A stretch of 64,000 nt of DNA from positions 1 through 64,000 of the forward strand of contig CAJUOD010000005.1 of NCBI GenBank assembly GCA_910587875.1, read 5' to 3'. A model generated the notes under the pieces. The model saw nothing but the letters and a program-made list of their open reading frames with translations. It was not told the origin of the DNA and searched no databases. The DNA comes from an uncultured Oscillibacter sp. Its GTDB lineage: Bacteria; Bacillota; Clostridia; Oscillospirales; Oscillospiraceae. Position numbers and translations under genes: made by a program. This document shows, piece after piece, positions 51,725 through 60,353 of this stretch (positions are counted from its first letter, which is position 1; each line of letters begins with the position of its first letter).

Positions 51725-54700
51725 ATGACCAACTTCGACCACCTCCTCCCCGACCCGGACTTCGCCTCCTTCGCCCCGGCTGCGGCGGCGGCGGAGCAGA
51801 TCTACCGGATCTCCCCCGCCGACTGCATTCTGGCCTGCCGCCGCTGCCTGGAGGCCGCCGTCAAGTGGATGTACTCCGTGGACGCAGGCCTCACCCTGCC
51901 CTACGACACCCGCCTGGCGGTGCTGATGGACGGCGGGGACTTCCGGGACATCGTGGGGCCGGACCTCCACACGCGGTTGAAGTTGATCCGGAAGCTGGGC
52001 AACCAGGCAGCCCACAACAACGGCAAAAAGCTCAAGGCGCCCGAGGCCGCCCTGTGCCTGGAAAACCTCTACCTGTTCCTGGACTTCGTGGCCTACTGCT
52101 ACGGCCAGGACTACATAGAGCGCCCCTTCGATCCCTCCCTGCTGGACGCGAAGCCGGAGCCGGTCCCGGCGCCCCCCGCGCCGGAGGTGGACCTTGCGGC
52201 CCTCATCGAGGAGAACAAGGCTCTCAAGGCCCAGCTCACCGCCCGGCGGGAGGAGCAGCTGCCCACCTACACCCCCAAGCCCCTGGACCTCTCCGAGTAC
52301 GAGACCCGGAAGATCTACATCGACGCCATGCTTCTGGACGCGGGCTGGACCCAGGACCGGGACTGGCTCAACGAGGTCCCGGTGGACGGCATGCCCAGCA
52401 AGAGCGGCGAGGGCCGGGCGGACTATGTGCTCTACGGCGGCGATGGCCGCCCCCTGGCTGTGCTGGAGGCCAAAAAGACCTGCGCCGACGTGGCCCAGGG
52501 CCGCCAGCAGGCCAAGCTCTACGCCGACTGCCTGGAGCGGCAGTACGGCCGCCGCCCGGTAATCTTCCTCTCCAACGGCTTCGAGACCCGCGTCATTGAC
52601 GGGCGCTACCCTGAGCGCAGGGTCGCCGGGGTCTTCTCCAGGCGGGACCTGGAGAAGCTGATGAACCTGCGCTCCATGCGGCGGAGCCTCTCCGGCGCGG
52701 AGGTGGACAAGTCCATTGCCGGGCGCTACTACCAGGAGGGGGCCGTCAAGGCCGTCTGCGAGGCCCTCGACAGACAAAACCGCCGGAAGGCCCTGCTGGT
52801 CATGGCCACGGGCTCCGGCAAGACCCGGACGGTCATCGCCCTGTGCGACGTGCTGCTGCGGCACGGGTGGGTGAAAAACATCCTCTTCCTGGCGGACCGG
52901 AACTCCCTGGTCACCCAGGCGAAGCGGAATTTCGCCAAGCTGCTGCCGGACCTGTCCGTCACCAACCTCTGCGAGGAAAAGGACAACTACGCCGCCCACT
53001 GCGTCCTGTCCACCTACCAGACCATGATGAACTGCATCGACGCGGCGGCGGACGAAACGGGAAAGATCTTCACCTGCGGGCATTTCGATCTGGTCATCTG
53101 CGACGAGGCCCACCGGTCGATTTACAACAAATACAAGGACATTTTCACCTACTTCGACGCGCCCCTGGTGGGGCTCACCGCCACGCCCAAGGACGAGATC
53201 GACAAAAACACCTATGAGATCTTTGAGCTGGAAAGCGGCGTGCCCACCTACGGCTACGACCTGGCCCAGGCGGTGAAGGACGAGTTTCTGGTGGACTTCC
53301 TCTCCGTGGAGACGGAGCTGAAATTCCTGGAGCAGGGCATCGTCTACGACGAGCTCTCCGAGGAGGACAAGGCCGCCTACGAGGAGACCTTCAGCCGGGA
53401 GGGGGACGCGCCGGACAGCATCTCCTCCTCCGCCCTGAACGAGTGGGTGTTCAACGAGGACACCAGCCGTCAGGCCCTCCACATTCGCATGACCAACGGC
53501 TTAAAAGTGGACTACGGCGGAAAACTGGGCAAGACCATCATCTTCGCCAAGAACCACGACCACGCCGAAAAAATCCTGGAGGTCTTCGGCAAGGCCTACC
53601 CGGAGCTGCCGGGCTTCGCCGCCGTCATCGACAACCGGACGGAGTACGCCCAGGCCGCCATCGACGAGTTCTCCGAGGCGCGGAAGCTCCCCCAGATCGC
53701 CATCTCCGTGGACATGCTGGACACGGGCATCGACGTGCCGGAGATTTTGAACCTGGTCTTTTTCAAGAAGGTCATGAGCCGGGCCAAGTTCTGGCAGATG
53801 ATTGGCCGGGGGACCCGGCTGTGCCCGGGGCTCATCGACGGGGCGGACAAGGAGAAGTTCTACATCTTCGACTTCTGCGGAAACTTCGAGTTTTTCCGCA
53901 TGAACAAGGGCAAGGCCTCCCCCAGCCAGCCGGCCCTCCCCGGGGCGCTGTTCAAGCTGAAGGCCCAGATCGCCCTGCAATTGCAGGAACCCGAGTATCA
54001 GACGGAGGAGCTGGCGGCCTTCCGGGCGGAGCTGGTGGAGGTCATGGTCCGCAAGGTGAACGGGCTGAACCGGGAGAACTTCGCCGTCCGGCAGCACCTG
54101 AAATACGTGGATCGCTTCGCCAGGCCGGAGGGCTACGCCGCCCTCACCTACGAGGACACGCTGCACATCAAGGAAGAGCTGTCGCCGCTGATCCAGCCGG
54201 ACCCGGACGACCCCAAGGCCCTGCGCTTCGACGCGCTGCTCTACGGCCTGGAGCTGGCCCTTCTGGCGGGGAAGCCCAGCGCCCGGGCCCGGGGCGACCT
54301 GCTGGGCAAGGTCCGGGCCGTGGCGAAGCTGTCCAACATCCCGGAGGTGGCGGCCCGGTCGGAGCTGATCGGCAAACTGCTCCACACGGATCACCTGGAA
54401 ACCGCCGGAGTCGATGAGCTGGAGCGCATCCGGGAAGAGCTCCGGGACCTGATGAAGTACATCCCCATGGAGCGGCTCCGCTACGACACAAATTTCGACG
54501 ACGAGATCCTCTCCCTGGAGTGGAAGGCATCGGCGCTGGAAAACGACGACCTGAAAAACTACAAGGCCAAGGCGGAGTTCTATGTCCGCCAGCACCAGGA
54601 CGAGGCCGCCATCGCCAAGCTGAAGGGCAACGTCCCCCTGACGGAGGAGGACGTCGCCGCCCTGGAGCGCATCCTCTGGAGCGAGGTGGGCACGCGGCAG

Positions 54701-55012
54701 GAGTACGAGGCGGAGCTGGGGGCCAAGCCCCTGGGGGAGTTTGTCCGGGAGATCGTGGGCCTGGACATGGGCGCGGCGAAGGCGGCGTTTGCGGAGTACC
54801 TGGACGGCGCCGGGCTGGACAGCCGTCAGATCTATTTTGTCAACCAGATTGTGGAGTACATCGTCCGCAACGGATTGATGAAGGACCTCTCGGTCCTCCA
54901 AGGCCCGCCCTTCACGGACAAGGGCAGCGTGGTGGAGGTGTTCACGGACCTCTCCGTCTGGCTGGGCATCCGGAGGGTGATTGAGGGCATCAACCAAAAC
55001 GCCCTGGCGTAA
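51725..55012 (+). CDS. hsdR: Type I restriction endonuclease subunit R
   Basis: A 1095-residue HsdR, the motor and nuclease subunit. An N-terminal helical domain resembling DUF4145 (about 10-130) is followed by the PD-(D/E)xK nuclease (GRADYVLYGGDGRPLAVLEAKK, about 235-257), the superfamily 2 helicase with Walker A ATGSGKTRT, DEAH box (ICDEAHRS), LTATPKDE (motif III) and GRGTRLCPG (motif VI), and a C-terminal helical region that docks to HsdM. All key residues appear intact. Confidence 0.96.
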   Translation: MTNFDHLLPDPDFASFAPAAAAAEQIYRISPADCILACRRCLEAAVKWMYSVDAGLTLPYDTRLAVLMDGGDFRDIVGPDLHTRLKLIRKLGNQAAHNNGKKLKAPEAALCLENLYLFLDFVAYCYGQDYIERPFDPSLLDAKPEPVPAPPAPEVDLAALIEENKALKAQLTARREEQLPTYTPKPLDLSEYETRKIYIDAMLLDAGWTQDRDWLNEVPVDGMPSKSGEGRADYVLYGGDGRPLAVLEAKKTCADVAQGRQQAKLYADCLERQYGRRPVIFLSNGFETRVIDGRYPERRVAGVFSRRDLEKLMNLRSMRRSLSGAEVDKSIAGRYYQEGAVKAVCEALDRQNRRKALLVMATGSGKTRTVIALCDVLLRHGWVKNILFLADRNSLVTQAKRNFAKLLPDLSVTNLCEEKDNYAAHCVLSTYQTMMNCIDAAADETGKIFTCGHFDLVICDEAHRSIYNKYKDIFTYFDAPLVGLTATPKDEIDKNTYEIFELESGVPTYGYDLAQAVKDEFLVDFLSVETELKFLEQGIVYDELSEEDKAAYEETFSREGDAPDSISSSALNEWVFNEDTSRQALHIRMTNGLKVDYGGKLGKTIIFAKNHDHAEKILEVFGKAYPELPGFAAVIDNRTEYAQAAIDEFSEARKLPQIAISVDMLDTGIDVPEILNLVFFKKVMSRAKFWQMIGRGTRLCPGLIDGADKEKFYIFDFCGNFEFFRMNKGKASPSQPALPGALFKLKAQIALQLQEPEYQTEELAAFRAELVEVMVRKVNGLNRENFAVRQHLKYVDRFARPEGYAALTYEDTLHIKEELSPLIQPDPDDPKALRFDALLYGLELALLAGKPSARARGDLLGKVRAVAKLSNIPEVAARSELIGKLLHTDHLETAGVDELERIREELRDLMKYIPMERLRYDTNFDDEILSLEWKASALENDDLKNYKAKAEFYVRQHQDEAAIAKLKGNVPLTEEDVAALERILWSEVGTRQEYEAELGAKPLGEFVREIVGLDMGAAKAAFAEYLDGAGLDSRQIYFVNQIVEYIVRNGLMKDLSVLQGPPFTDKGSVVEVFTDLSVWLGIRRVIEGINQNALA

Positions 55013-55033
55013 GCGTGCGGAGGGGGTGGAGTC

Positions 55034-56053
55034 ATGGCGAGGCTGGACGAGCTTTGTTCAAAAGCATCCTCCAACATTGCGCAGAAGGACCTGGTCCAAC
55101 GGAACGGCGAGTATCCCATTTTTGGGGCCAGCGGGTTAATCAAGCATGTGGATTTCTATCAGCAGGAGCGGCCTTATATCGCAGTGGTGAAAGACGGGGC
55201 CGGAGTGGGCCGGGTCATGCAGCTGCCGGGAAAATCGTCCGTCATTGGGACGATGCAGTACATTATTCCCAATGAGGGCGTCAGCGTCTCCTATTTGGCA
55301 TATGCTATGGAGCATTTAGACCTTGCGAGATATTACACCGGCGCAACCATTCCGCATATTTATTTCAAAGACTATTGCCGGGAATCGCTGCGCAGCCACA
55401 GCACGGAGGAACAGCGCCGCATCGCAGCTGTGCTAAACCAGACGTCGAAGCTGATTTCCCTCCGCAAACAGCAGCTTGCTAAGTTGGACGAATTAGTTAA
55501 AGTGCGGTTTGTGGAGATGTTCGGGGATCCGGTGCGAAACAACAAAAACTTTATAACGGCGCGGGGAGCCGCATTTCTCAAGCTCTCAAACGGGAAACCA
55601 GTCTTGGAGGAAAAGCGCAGGAGGTCCGGTATTCCCGCCTATGGAGGGAACGGAATTTCCTGGTACACCGACGAGGCTCTTTTCCCAAAAGACACTCTGG
55701 TAATTGGCCGCGTCGGTTTTCAAAGCGGCAACGTTCACCTTGCAAGGGGGCCGCTGTGGGTGACAGATAACGCCATGTATGTGGCGCAATACGATGCGGA
55801 ACGCTACGACCTGGAGTTTCTATATGCGCTGATGAACGCTATTGATTTTACACGCTTTCAAGACGCGGGTGATTTGAAAAAGGTCACGCAGAAGCCCTTC
55901 CTGGAAACAGTTTATATCCAGCCCCCATTGTCTATCCAGCGGCGGTTTGCCGCTTTTGTGGAGCGGACCGACAGAGCAAAGGCGTTGGTTCAGCAGAGCC
56001 TGGCCCAGCTGGAGACATTAAAAAAATCCCTGATGCAGGACTATTTCGGCTGA
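55034..56053 (+). CDS. hsdS: Type I restriction-modification specificity subunit (copy 2)
   Basis: A 339-residue second HsdS downstream of hsdR. It begins MARLDELCSKASS and keeps the spacer KQQLAKLDELVKVRFVEMFGDP (about 146-167) and the C-terminal LETLKKSLMQDYFG. The target-recognition domains differ completely from copy 1 (the first contains YPIFGASGLIKHVD). It could replace copy 1 in the complex and change the recognised sequence. It lies on the same strand as copy 1, so simple inversion between them is not possible. Confidence 0.93.
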   Translation: MARLDELCSKASSNIAQKDLVQRNGEYPIFGASGLIKHVDFYQQERPYIAVVKDGAGVGRVMQLPGKSSVIGTMQYIIPNEGVSVSYLAYAMEHLDLARYYTGATIPHIYFKDYCRESLRSHSTEEQRRIAAVLNQTSKLISLRKQQLAKLDELVKVRFVEMFGDPVRNNKNFITARGAAFLKLSNGKPVLEEKRRRSGIPAYGGNGISWYTDEALFPKDTLVIGRVGFQSGNVHLARGPLWVTDNAMYVAQYDAERYDLEFLYALMNAIDFTRFQDAGDLKKVTQKPFLETVYIQPPLSIQRRFAAFVERTDRAKALVQQSLAQLETLKKSLMQDYFG

Positions 56054-56087
56054 CTCCGGCCCAGAAAAAATTACCGCCGTAAAAACA

Positions 56088-56116
56088 GCATATTCCCCCC
56101 TTTTCGAGTCAAACTA
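56088..56116 (+). promoter_or_regulatory. Possible sigma-G promoter of the spore-protein gene
   Basis: GCATA (56088-56092) and CAAACTA (56110-56116), 17 bp apart, resemble the forespore sigma-G consensus (GHATR and CATNHTA). The position, 60 bp before a SASP gene, fits. Confidence 0.5.
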
Positions 56117-56176
56117 TGCTCGCGATACCCAAGTGACCCGCAAACGCATGATTTGATGAAAAGGAGAGATTCAATT

Positions 56177-56440
56177 ATGTCCAGCAAGAACAACAACAAG
56201 CTCAACGTCCCCGAGGCCCGGGAGGCCATGGATAAGTTCAAGATGGAGGCCGCTTCTGAGGTTGGCGTCAACCTGAAGGAAGGCTACAACGGCGACCTGA
56301 CCAGCCGCGAGGCCGGCTCCGTCGGCGGCCAGATGGTCAAGAAGATGATACCCGTACAAACCGCGAGTTTCCAGCGGACTGACCGGACAGCAAGGGGGCA
56401 TCAGGTCACGGTTACATATCGGGCGGGACTATACCTGTAA
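56177..56440 (+). CDS. Alpha/beta-type small acid-soluble spore protein with a replaced C-terminus
   Basis: An 87-residue frame. Residues 1-58 are a SASP: NVPEAREAMDKFKMEAASEVGVNL with the GPR-type cleavage region, then TSREAGSVGGQMVKKMI. Such proteins coat and protect DNA in dormant spores. Normally only a few residues follow KKM(I/L); here about 29 unrelated residues (PVQTASFQRTDRT ...) are added, starting near base 56350. This suggests that foreign DNA joined the 3' end of the gene. The main DNA-binding residues are retained, so it may still work. Start behind AAGGAGAG. Confidence 0.82.
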   Translation: MSSKNNNKLNVPEAREAMDKFKMEAASEVGVNLKEGYNGDLTSREAGSVGGQMVKKMIPVQTASFQRTDRTARGHQVTVTYRAGLYL

Positions 56441-56459
56441 AGTGAATAGAAAGAAAACC

Positions 56460-56489
56460 CACCCGCAGGGAAACAGCTCTCTGCGGGTG
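56460..56489. terminator. Hairpin downstream of the spore-protein gene
   Basis: A perfect 9-bp stem CACCCGCAG / CTGCGGGTG with a 12-base loop. The T-rich sequence is on the left side (minus-strand reading), so it is a better terminator for leftward transcription; its use for the plus-strand spore gene is uncertain. Confidence 0.5.
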
Positions 56490-56505
56490 AATTGTGCATT
56501 TTCGA

Positions 56506-56534
56506 TTGATTTTTCTTCTCTTGTCTGTTATGAT
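56506..56534 (+). promoter_or_regulatory. Promoter and operator-like dyad of the AlbA_2 protein gene
   Basis: TTGATT (56506-56511), 17 bp and TATGAT (56529-56534). Downstream in the roughly 90-base leader is a 10-bp inverted repeat, AACATAAGAA (56552-56561) with TTCTTATGTT (56596-56605), which could be a regulator site or leader hairpin. Confidence 0.68.
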
Positions 56535-56632
56535 GTTTCTAGGAACATAACAACATAAGAACTAATATAAGAAAAGTCTTACTTATCCCCTTTCTTTCTT
56601 ATGTTCTTGCGGCTTAAATAAGGAGTGTGCTT

Positions 56633-58111
56633 ATGCTGGAAGAAGAATTTGGAAAACTGCTTTTAAGAGTTCAGCAGCGAAATTGCGAGGAACAGACCCT
56701 GGAGGTCAAGGCCGCCAACAAGGGATGTCCGGAGCGGCTCTATGACACGTTTTCTGCCTTTGCCAACCAGAACGAGGGCGGGATGCTTTTATTTGGTCTG
56801 GATGAAAAACAAGGGTTTGCCAAGGTCGGGGTCTATGATGCCCAGGACCTGCAAAAGAAGCTGATGGAGGTGGGCGAATCCATGACACCGGTGGTGCGTC
56901 CTGTTTTGTCTGTCTATGTGGAGGGGGCTATGCTGTTTGTGGCGGCGGAGATTCCCCCCCTGGATCTGGCAGAGCGGCCCTGCTTCAAAACAGCCCGGGG
57001 CCGGCTCAAGGGTTCCTTCATCCGGGTAGGAGACGCGGATAAGCCTATGACGGAGTATGAGGTTTACAGCTACGAGGCCTACCGCAAGCGGAGCCGGGAC
57101 GATCTGCGTCCGGTGGAGGGGATCTCATTGTCCGCTCTGGATCAGGTCCAGCTGGAGCAGTATCTGCTGAAGCGCAAGCTGGATCGCCCCAATTTTGCCT
57201 CTGTTCCGACGGAACAGCTCTATGAGCTGACCGGACTGCAAAAGGAGGGACAGTTTACCCTCACAGCGGTCCTGCTGTTTGGCCTGTATCCCCAAGCCTA
57301 TTTTCCGCAGCTCAGCATTATTGCATCCCGTGTGCCGGGTACTGAGATGGGTGAAGTGGATGAAACAGGGCAGCGGTTTCTGGACAGCAAACGCATTGAG
57401 GGCAGTCTGGTGGAAATGCTGGAGGGTGCGGTCAGCTTCCTGCGAAGTAATATGCGCATGGCTGTGCGCATTGATCCTAAAACAGGAAAGCGGCAGGATA
57501 TGCCGGAATATCCCCTTGACGCCCTTCGGGAAGCGGTTTTGAACGCGCTGGTCCACCGGGATTACAGTACCCATACAGAAAATATGCCCATCCAGCTGAT
57601 CATGTTTTATGACCGGGTGGAAATTCGAAACCCTGGCGGACTTTATGGGCGTTTGACGGTGGATCAACTGGGAAAGATCCAGCCGGATACCCGAAATCCG
57701 GCCGTGATCACCGCAATGGAAGCCTTGGGACAGACGGAAAACCGCTATTCCGGTATCCCAAGAATCCGCCGTGCCATGGCGGAGGCCGGCCTGCCCGAAC
57801 CGGTATTCCGGGATGACCGCTGGGAATTTTCCGTCTGCCTCTATAACAAGGAGGCGGCAGAACAGCCTCCAGAACGCAAACCGGCGCTTTCCGCTGAAAA
57901 ACTGCCCTTGGACGACCGCGGACTGCTTGACTTTTGCAGGACGCCCCGCACGCGAAAGGAAATTGTGCGTTTTTTGGGGATTGCCTCCGGTCAGTACGCT
58001 ACCCGGCGCTACCTGGAGCCGCTGGTGAAATCCGGGATGATTTTGATGACCCTCCCGGACCGGCCCAAAAGCCCGAAGCAGACCTACCAGACAAATCCGG
58101 ATATCCGGTGA
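56633..58111 (+). CDS. AlbA_2 (Schlafen-like) and GHKL ATP-binding domain protein
   Basis: A 492-residue protein of the AlbA_2/putative transcriptional regulator group. The N-terminal AlbA_2 domain carries LEVKAANKGCPERLYDTFSAFANQNEGGMLLFGL (about 20-55). A GHKL-like ATPase-type segment follows (LDALREAVLNALVHRDYS and IQLIMFYDRVEIRNPGGLYG, about 285-330), then a C-terminal winged-helix-like part. Such proteins occur near type I R-M genes and in defence islands, and are suspected regulators or RNA-directed effectors. Start at 56633 behind AAGGAG; hsdM copy 2 begins 32 bp after its stop, so they are probably cotranscribed. Confidence 0.82.
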   Translation: MLEEEFGKLLLRVQQRNCEEQTLEVKAANKGCPERLYDTFSAFANQNEGGMLLFGLDEKQGFAKVGVYDAQDLQKKLMEVGESMTPVVRPVLSVYVEGAMLFVAAEIPPLDLAERPCFKTARGRLKGSFIRVGDADKPMTEYEVYSYEAYRKRSRDDLRPVEGISLSALDQVQLEQYLLKRKLDRPNFASVPTEQLYELTGLQKEGQFTLTAVLLFGLYPQAYFPQLSIIASRVPGTEMGEVDETGQRFLDSKRIEGSLVEMLEGAVSFLRSNMRMAVRIDPKTGKRQDMPEYPLDALREAVLNALVHRDYSTHTENMPIQLIMFYDRVEIRNPGGLYGRLTVDQLGKIQPDTRNPAVITAMEALGQTENRYSGIPRIRRAMAEAGLPEPVFRDDRWEFSVCLYNKEAAEQPPERKPALSAEKLPLDDRGLLDFCRTPRTRKEIVRFLGIASGQYATRRYLEPLVKSGMILMTLPDRPKSPKQTYQTNPDIR

Positions 58112-58143
58112 TCAATCATAAAAACCAGAAAGCGAGAACCGCT

Positions 58144-59640
58144 ATGATTACAGGCGAACTGAAAAACAAGATCAACGCCCTCTGGGAGATCTTCTGGACG
58201 GGCGGCATTACCAACCCTCTGGACGTGGTGGAGCAGATGACCTACCTGATGTTCATCCACGATCTGGATGAGACAGACAATCTGCGCGCCAAGGAGAGCG
58301 CCATGCTGGGCTTGCCCTACAAGAGTATGTTCGGGGAGGAGGTCCAAATTGGGGAGCGGACTGTCCCGGGCAATCAGCTCAAGTGGTCGGTATTCCACGA
58401 CTTCCCCGCCGGGAAGATGTACACCGTGGTGCAGGAGCAGGTGTTCCCCTTCATCAAGAACCTCCACGGGGACAAGGGCAGCGCCTACGCCAAGTACATG
58501 GACGACGCCATCTTCAAAATCCCCACACCGCTGATGCTGGACAAGGTTGTCACCGCCCTGGACGAGATCTACGCCCAGATGGCCCAGCTCCGGGACGGCG
58601 ACGTGCGGGGAGACGTGTATGAGTTCCTTCTGTCCAAAATCGCCACCGCCGGGGTGAACGGCCAGTTCCGCACGCCCCGGCATATCATAAAAATGATGGT
58701 GGAGCTGATGGCCCCCGGTCCAGACGAGGTCATCTGCGACCCGGCCTGCGGTACGTCGGGCTTTCTGGTGGCGGCTGGGGAGTACCTGAAAGCCAACCGC
58801 AAGGAGGAAATCTTCTTCAACCGGGAGAAGAAAGCCCACTACATGAACGCCATGTTCCACGGCTTCGACATGGACCGCACCATGCTACGCATCGGGGCCA
58901 TGAACATGATGACTCACGGGGTGGACAACCCCACCATCGAGTACCGGGACAGCCTGTCCGACCAGAACCCGGACCGTGAAAAGTACTCCCTCATCCTGGC
59001 CAATCCCCCCTTCAAGGGCAGCCTGGACGCGGATATCGTGTCCGCCGACCTGCTGAAGCTGTGCAAAACCAAGAAGACTGAACTGCTGTTTTTGGCCCTG
59101 TTTTTGAAAATGCTCAAGGTGGGCGGGCGGTGCGCCTGTATCGTTCCGGACGGCGTGCTGTTCGGGTCCTCCAAGGCCCACCGGGATATCCGCCGGGAGC
59201 TGGTGGACAACCACCGCCTGGAGGCGGTTATCTCCATGCCCTCGGGGGTGTTCAAGCCCTACGCCGGGGTGTCCACCGGGGTACTCATCTTCACCAAAAC
59301 CGGCCACGGCGGAACGGACAAGGTGTGGTTCTACGATATGCGGGCGGACGGCTTCTCCCTGGATGATAAGCGGTCCCCCGTGGCGGAGAACGACATCCCC
59401 GATATCGTCGCCCGGTTCCATGACCTGGCCGGGGAAGCGGACCGGGCCCGGACTGAGCAGTCCTTCCTGGTGCCCAGGGAGGAGATTGTGGAGAATGGCT
59501 ACGATCTGTCTATCAACAAGTACAAAAAGACCGAGTATGTCCCCGTGGAGTACCCGCCCACCAGCGAGATTTTCGTCCAGCTGCGCCAGCTGGAAGCCGA
59601 GATTCAGAAGGGACTGGAGGAATTGGAGGGGATGGTGTGA
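58144..59640 (+). CDS. hsdM: Type I restriction-modification methyltransferase subunit (copy 2)
   Basis: A 498-residue HsdM very similar along its whole length to copy 1 at 48678 (I estimate well over 80 percent residue identity by eye). SAM motif ICDPACGTSGFLVAAGEYL and NPPFKGSLDAD are intact. A two-residue insertion (LRDG region) and scattered changes distinguish it. Its stop overlaps the start of a broken hsdS by one base, exactly as in copy 1. There is no second hsdR, so it is a lone methyltransferase or could share HsdS and HsdR with copy 1. Confidence 0.95.
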   Translation: MITGELKNKINALWEIFWTGGITNPLDVVEQMTYLMFIHDLDETDNLRAKESAMLGLPYKSMFGEEVQIGERTVPGNQLKWSVFHDFPAGKMYTVVQEQVFPFIKNLHGDKGSAYAKYMDDAIFKIPTPLMLDKVVTALDEIYAQMAQLRDGDVRGDVYEFLLSKIATAGVNGQFRTPRHIIKMMVELMAPGPDEVICDPACGTSGFLVAAGEYLKANRKEEIFFNREKKAHYMNAMFHGFDMDRTMLRIGAMNMMTHGVDNPTIEYRDSLSDQNPDREKYSLILANPPFKGSLDADIVSADLLKLCKTKKTELLFLALFLKMLKVGGRCACIVPDGVLFGSSKAHRDIRRELVDNHRLEAVISMPSGVFKPYAGVSTGVLIFTKTGHGGTDKVWFYDMRADGFSLDDKRSPVAENDIPDIVARFHDLAGEADRARTEQSFLVPREEIVENGYDLSINKYKKTEYVPVEYPPTSEIFVQLRQLEAEIQKGLEELEGMV

Positions 59641-59855
59641 TGGCGAGATTGGGGGACATTTTTACAATATCTTCTGGTGGAACACCAGATAAAAGACAGG
59701 CGAAGTATTATGAAAATGGAACTATTCCATGGGTGAAAACAGGAGATTTAAAAGAAAAATATGTTTCACATATAAATTCTACAATTCTCCTGCCGATTAC
59801 GCCCGTATGCGTGAGGTGTCAGACCGGCTTTGCCGGGAGTACGCTATTTCTGTGA
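59640..59855 (+). pseudogene. Truncated hsdS (copy 3)
   Basis: The N-terminal 50 residues of an HsdS (MARLGDIFTISSGGTPDKRQ, then IPWVKTGDLKEKYVSHINSTI) are intact. Near base 59788 the frame leaves the family and continues into relaxase-derived sequence in another frame, ending at 59855. Only part of the first target-recognition domain remains, so it cannot specify a target. Confidence 0.85.
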
Positions 59856-60073
59856 TAGAGAACCCCGGCGGGCGGGCCAAAAACTACGCAGAATGGCAGG
59901 CCGAGCAGAACGGCAAGCCCACCCACCGGGGCACCATCCGGGCCGACATTGACCGGGCCATCCTCGCCTCCACCACCGAGCGCGACTTTCTGCGGGTGAT
60001 GGCTGGCAGTATCACCGCCGATATGAACCGGCTCTTTGCCGCCCAGGAGAAAGCGCAGAAATACTCTTTCTGA
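59792..60073 (+). pseudogene. Relaxase (conjugative mobilisation nuclease) fragment
   Basis: An internal/C-terminal relaxase piece without start: ADYARMREVSDRLCREY, IENPGGRAKNYAEWQAE, GKPTHRGTIRADIDRAI and TERDFLRVM match the segment that follows the nuclease domain in relaxases of clostridial conjugative transposons. It is fused directly to the broken hsdS and ends at a TGA at 60071-60073. The last 20 residues do not look like relaxase to me and may be a second join. GC content here is higher than in the next 3 kb. Confidence 0.8.
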
Positions 60074-60114
60074 TATTGTTATCCATGGCCAGACCCAGGA
60101 CAGGGCGGCTTTTT

Positions 60115-60233
60115 TCATTCCTCAAGCAGCTTTGAAACGGGAACTTCGAGCGCATCCGCAATTCTGAACAGCGTCTTCATCGACACGCCAAAAGTCTGTG
60201 TCTTTGACGCTGCCTTGATGCTTTCCAATACAT
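60115..60233 (-). pseudogene. C-terminal remnant of an XRE-family regulator
   Basis: On the minus strand the end of a Cro/CI-type domain is readable: VSMKTLFRIADALEVPVSKLLEE followed by a stop. The recognition helix and N-terminus are missing; before VLESIKAASKTQ the frame meets AT-rich DNA. Remnant of a mobile element. Confidence 0.75.
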
Positions 60234-60240
60234 AAATTTA

Positions 60241-60269
60241 TTGACACTCCTGATGTTCAACTATATAAT
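60241..60269 (+). promoter_or_regulatory. Consensus sigma-A promoter of the HU-like gene
   Basis: Perfect TTGACA (60241-60246), 17-bp spacer and perfect TATAAT (60264-60269). The leader of about 78 bases contains two hairpins: TGTCCA/TGGACA around 60276-60301 and GGCAAAG/CTTTGCC around 60318-60338. Confidence 0.85.
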
Positions 60270-60353
60270 GCAGATTTGTCCAGTCTTTTACTTGATTGGA
60301 CACACAAAATGTTATTGGCAAAGGGGTACTCTTTGCCAGAATAGGAGGAAAAT

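Noticed and set aside
50168..56053. Invertible hsdS shufflon between copies 1 and 2
   Set aside because: Both copies lie on the same strand and their shared segments are direct and only partly similar, and the recombinase is 6 kb away next to a different, well-matched repeat pair.
56550..56558. Third copy of the recombinase site (ACAACATAA)
   Set aside because: Only one 9-bp arm matches; the core and second arm are absent, so in AT-rich DNA this is likely chance or part of the local dyad.
57125..57667. A 180-codon minus-strand frame inside the AlbA_2 gene
   Set aside because: The plus strand carries recognisable AlbA_2 and ATPase-like motifs across the same bases, and the antisense frame has no ribosome site or familiar motif.
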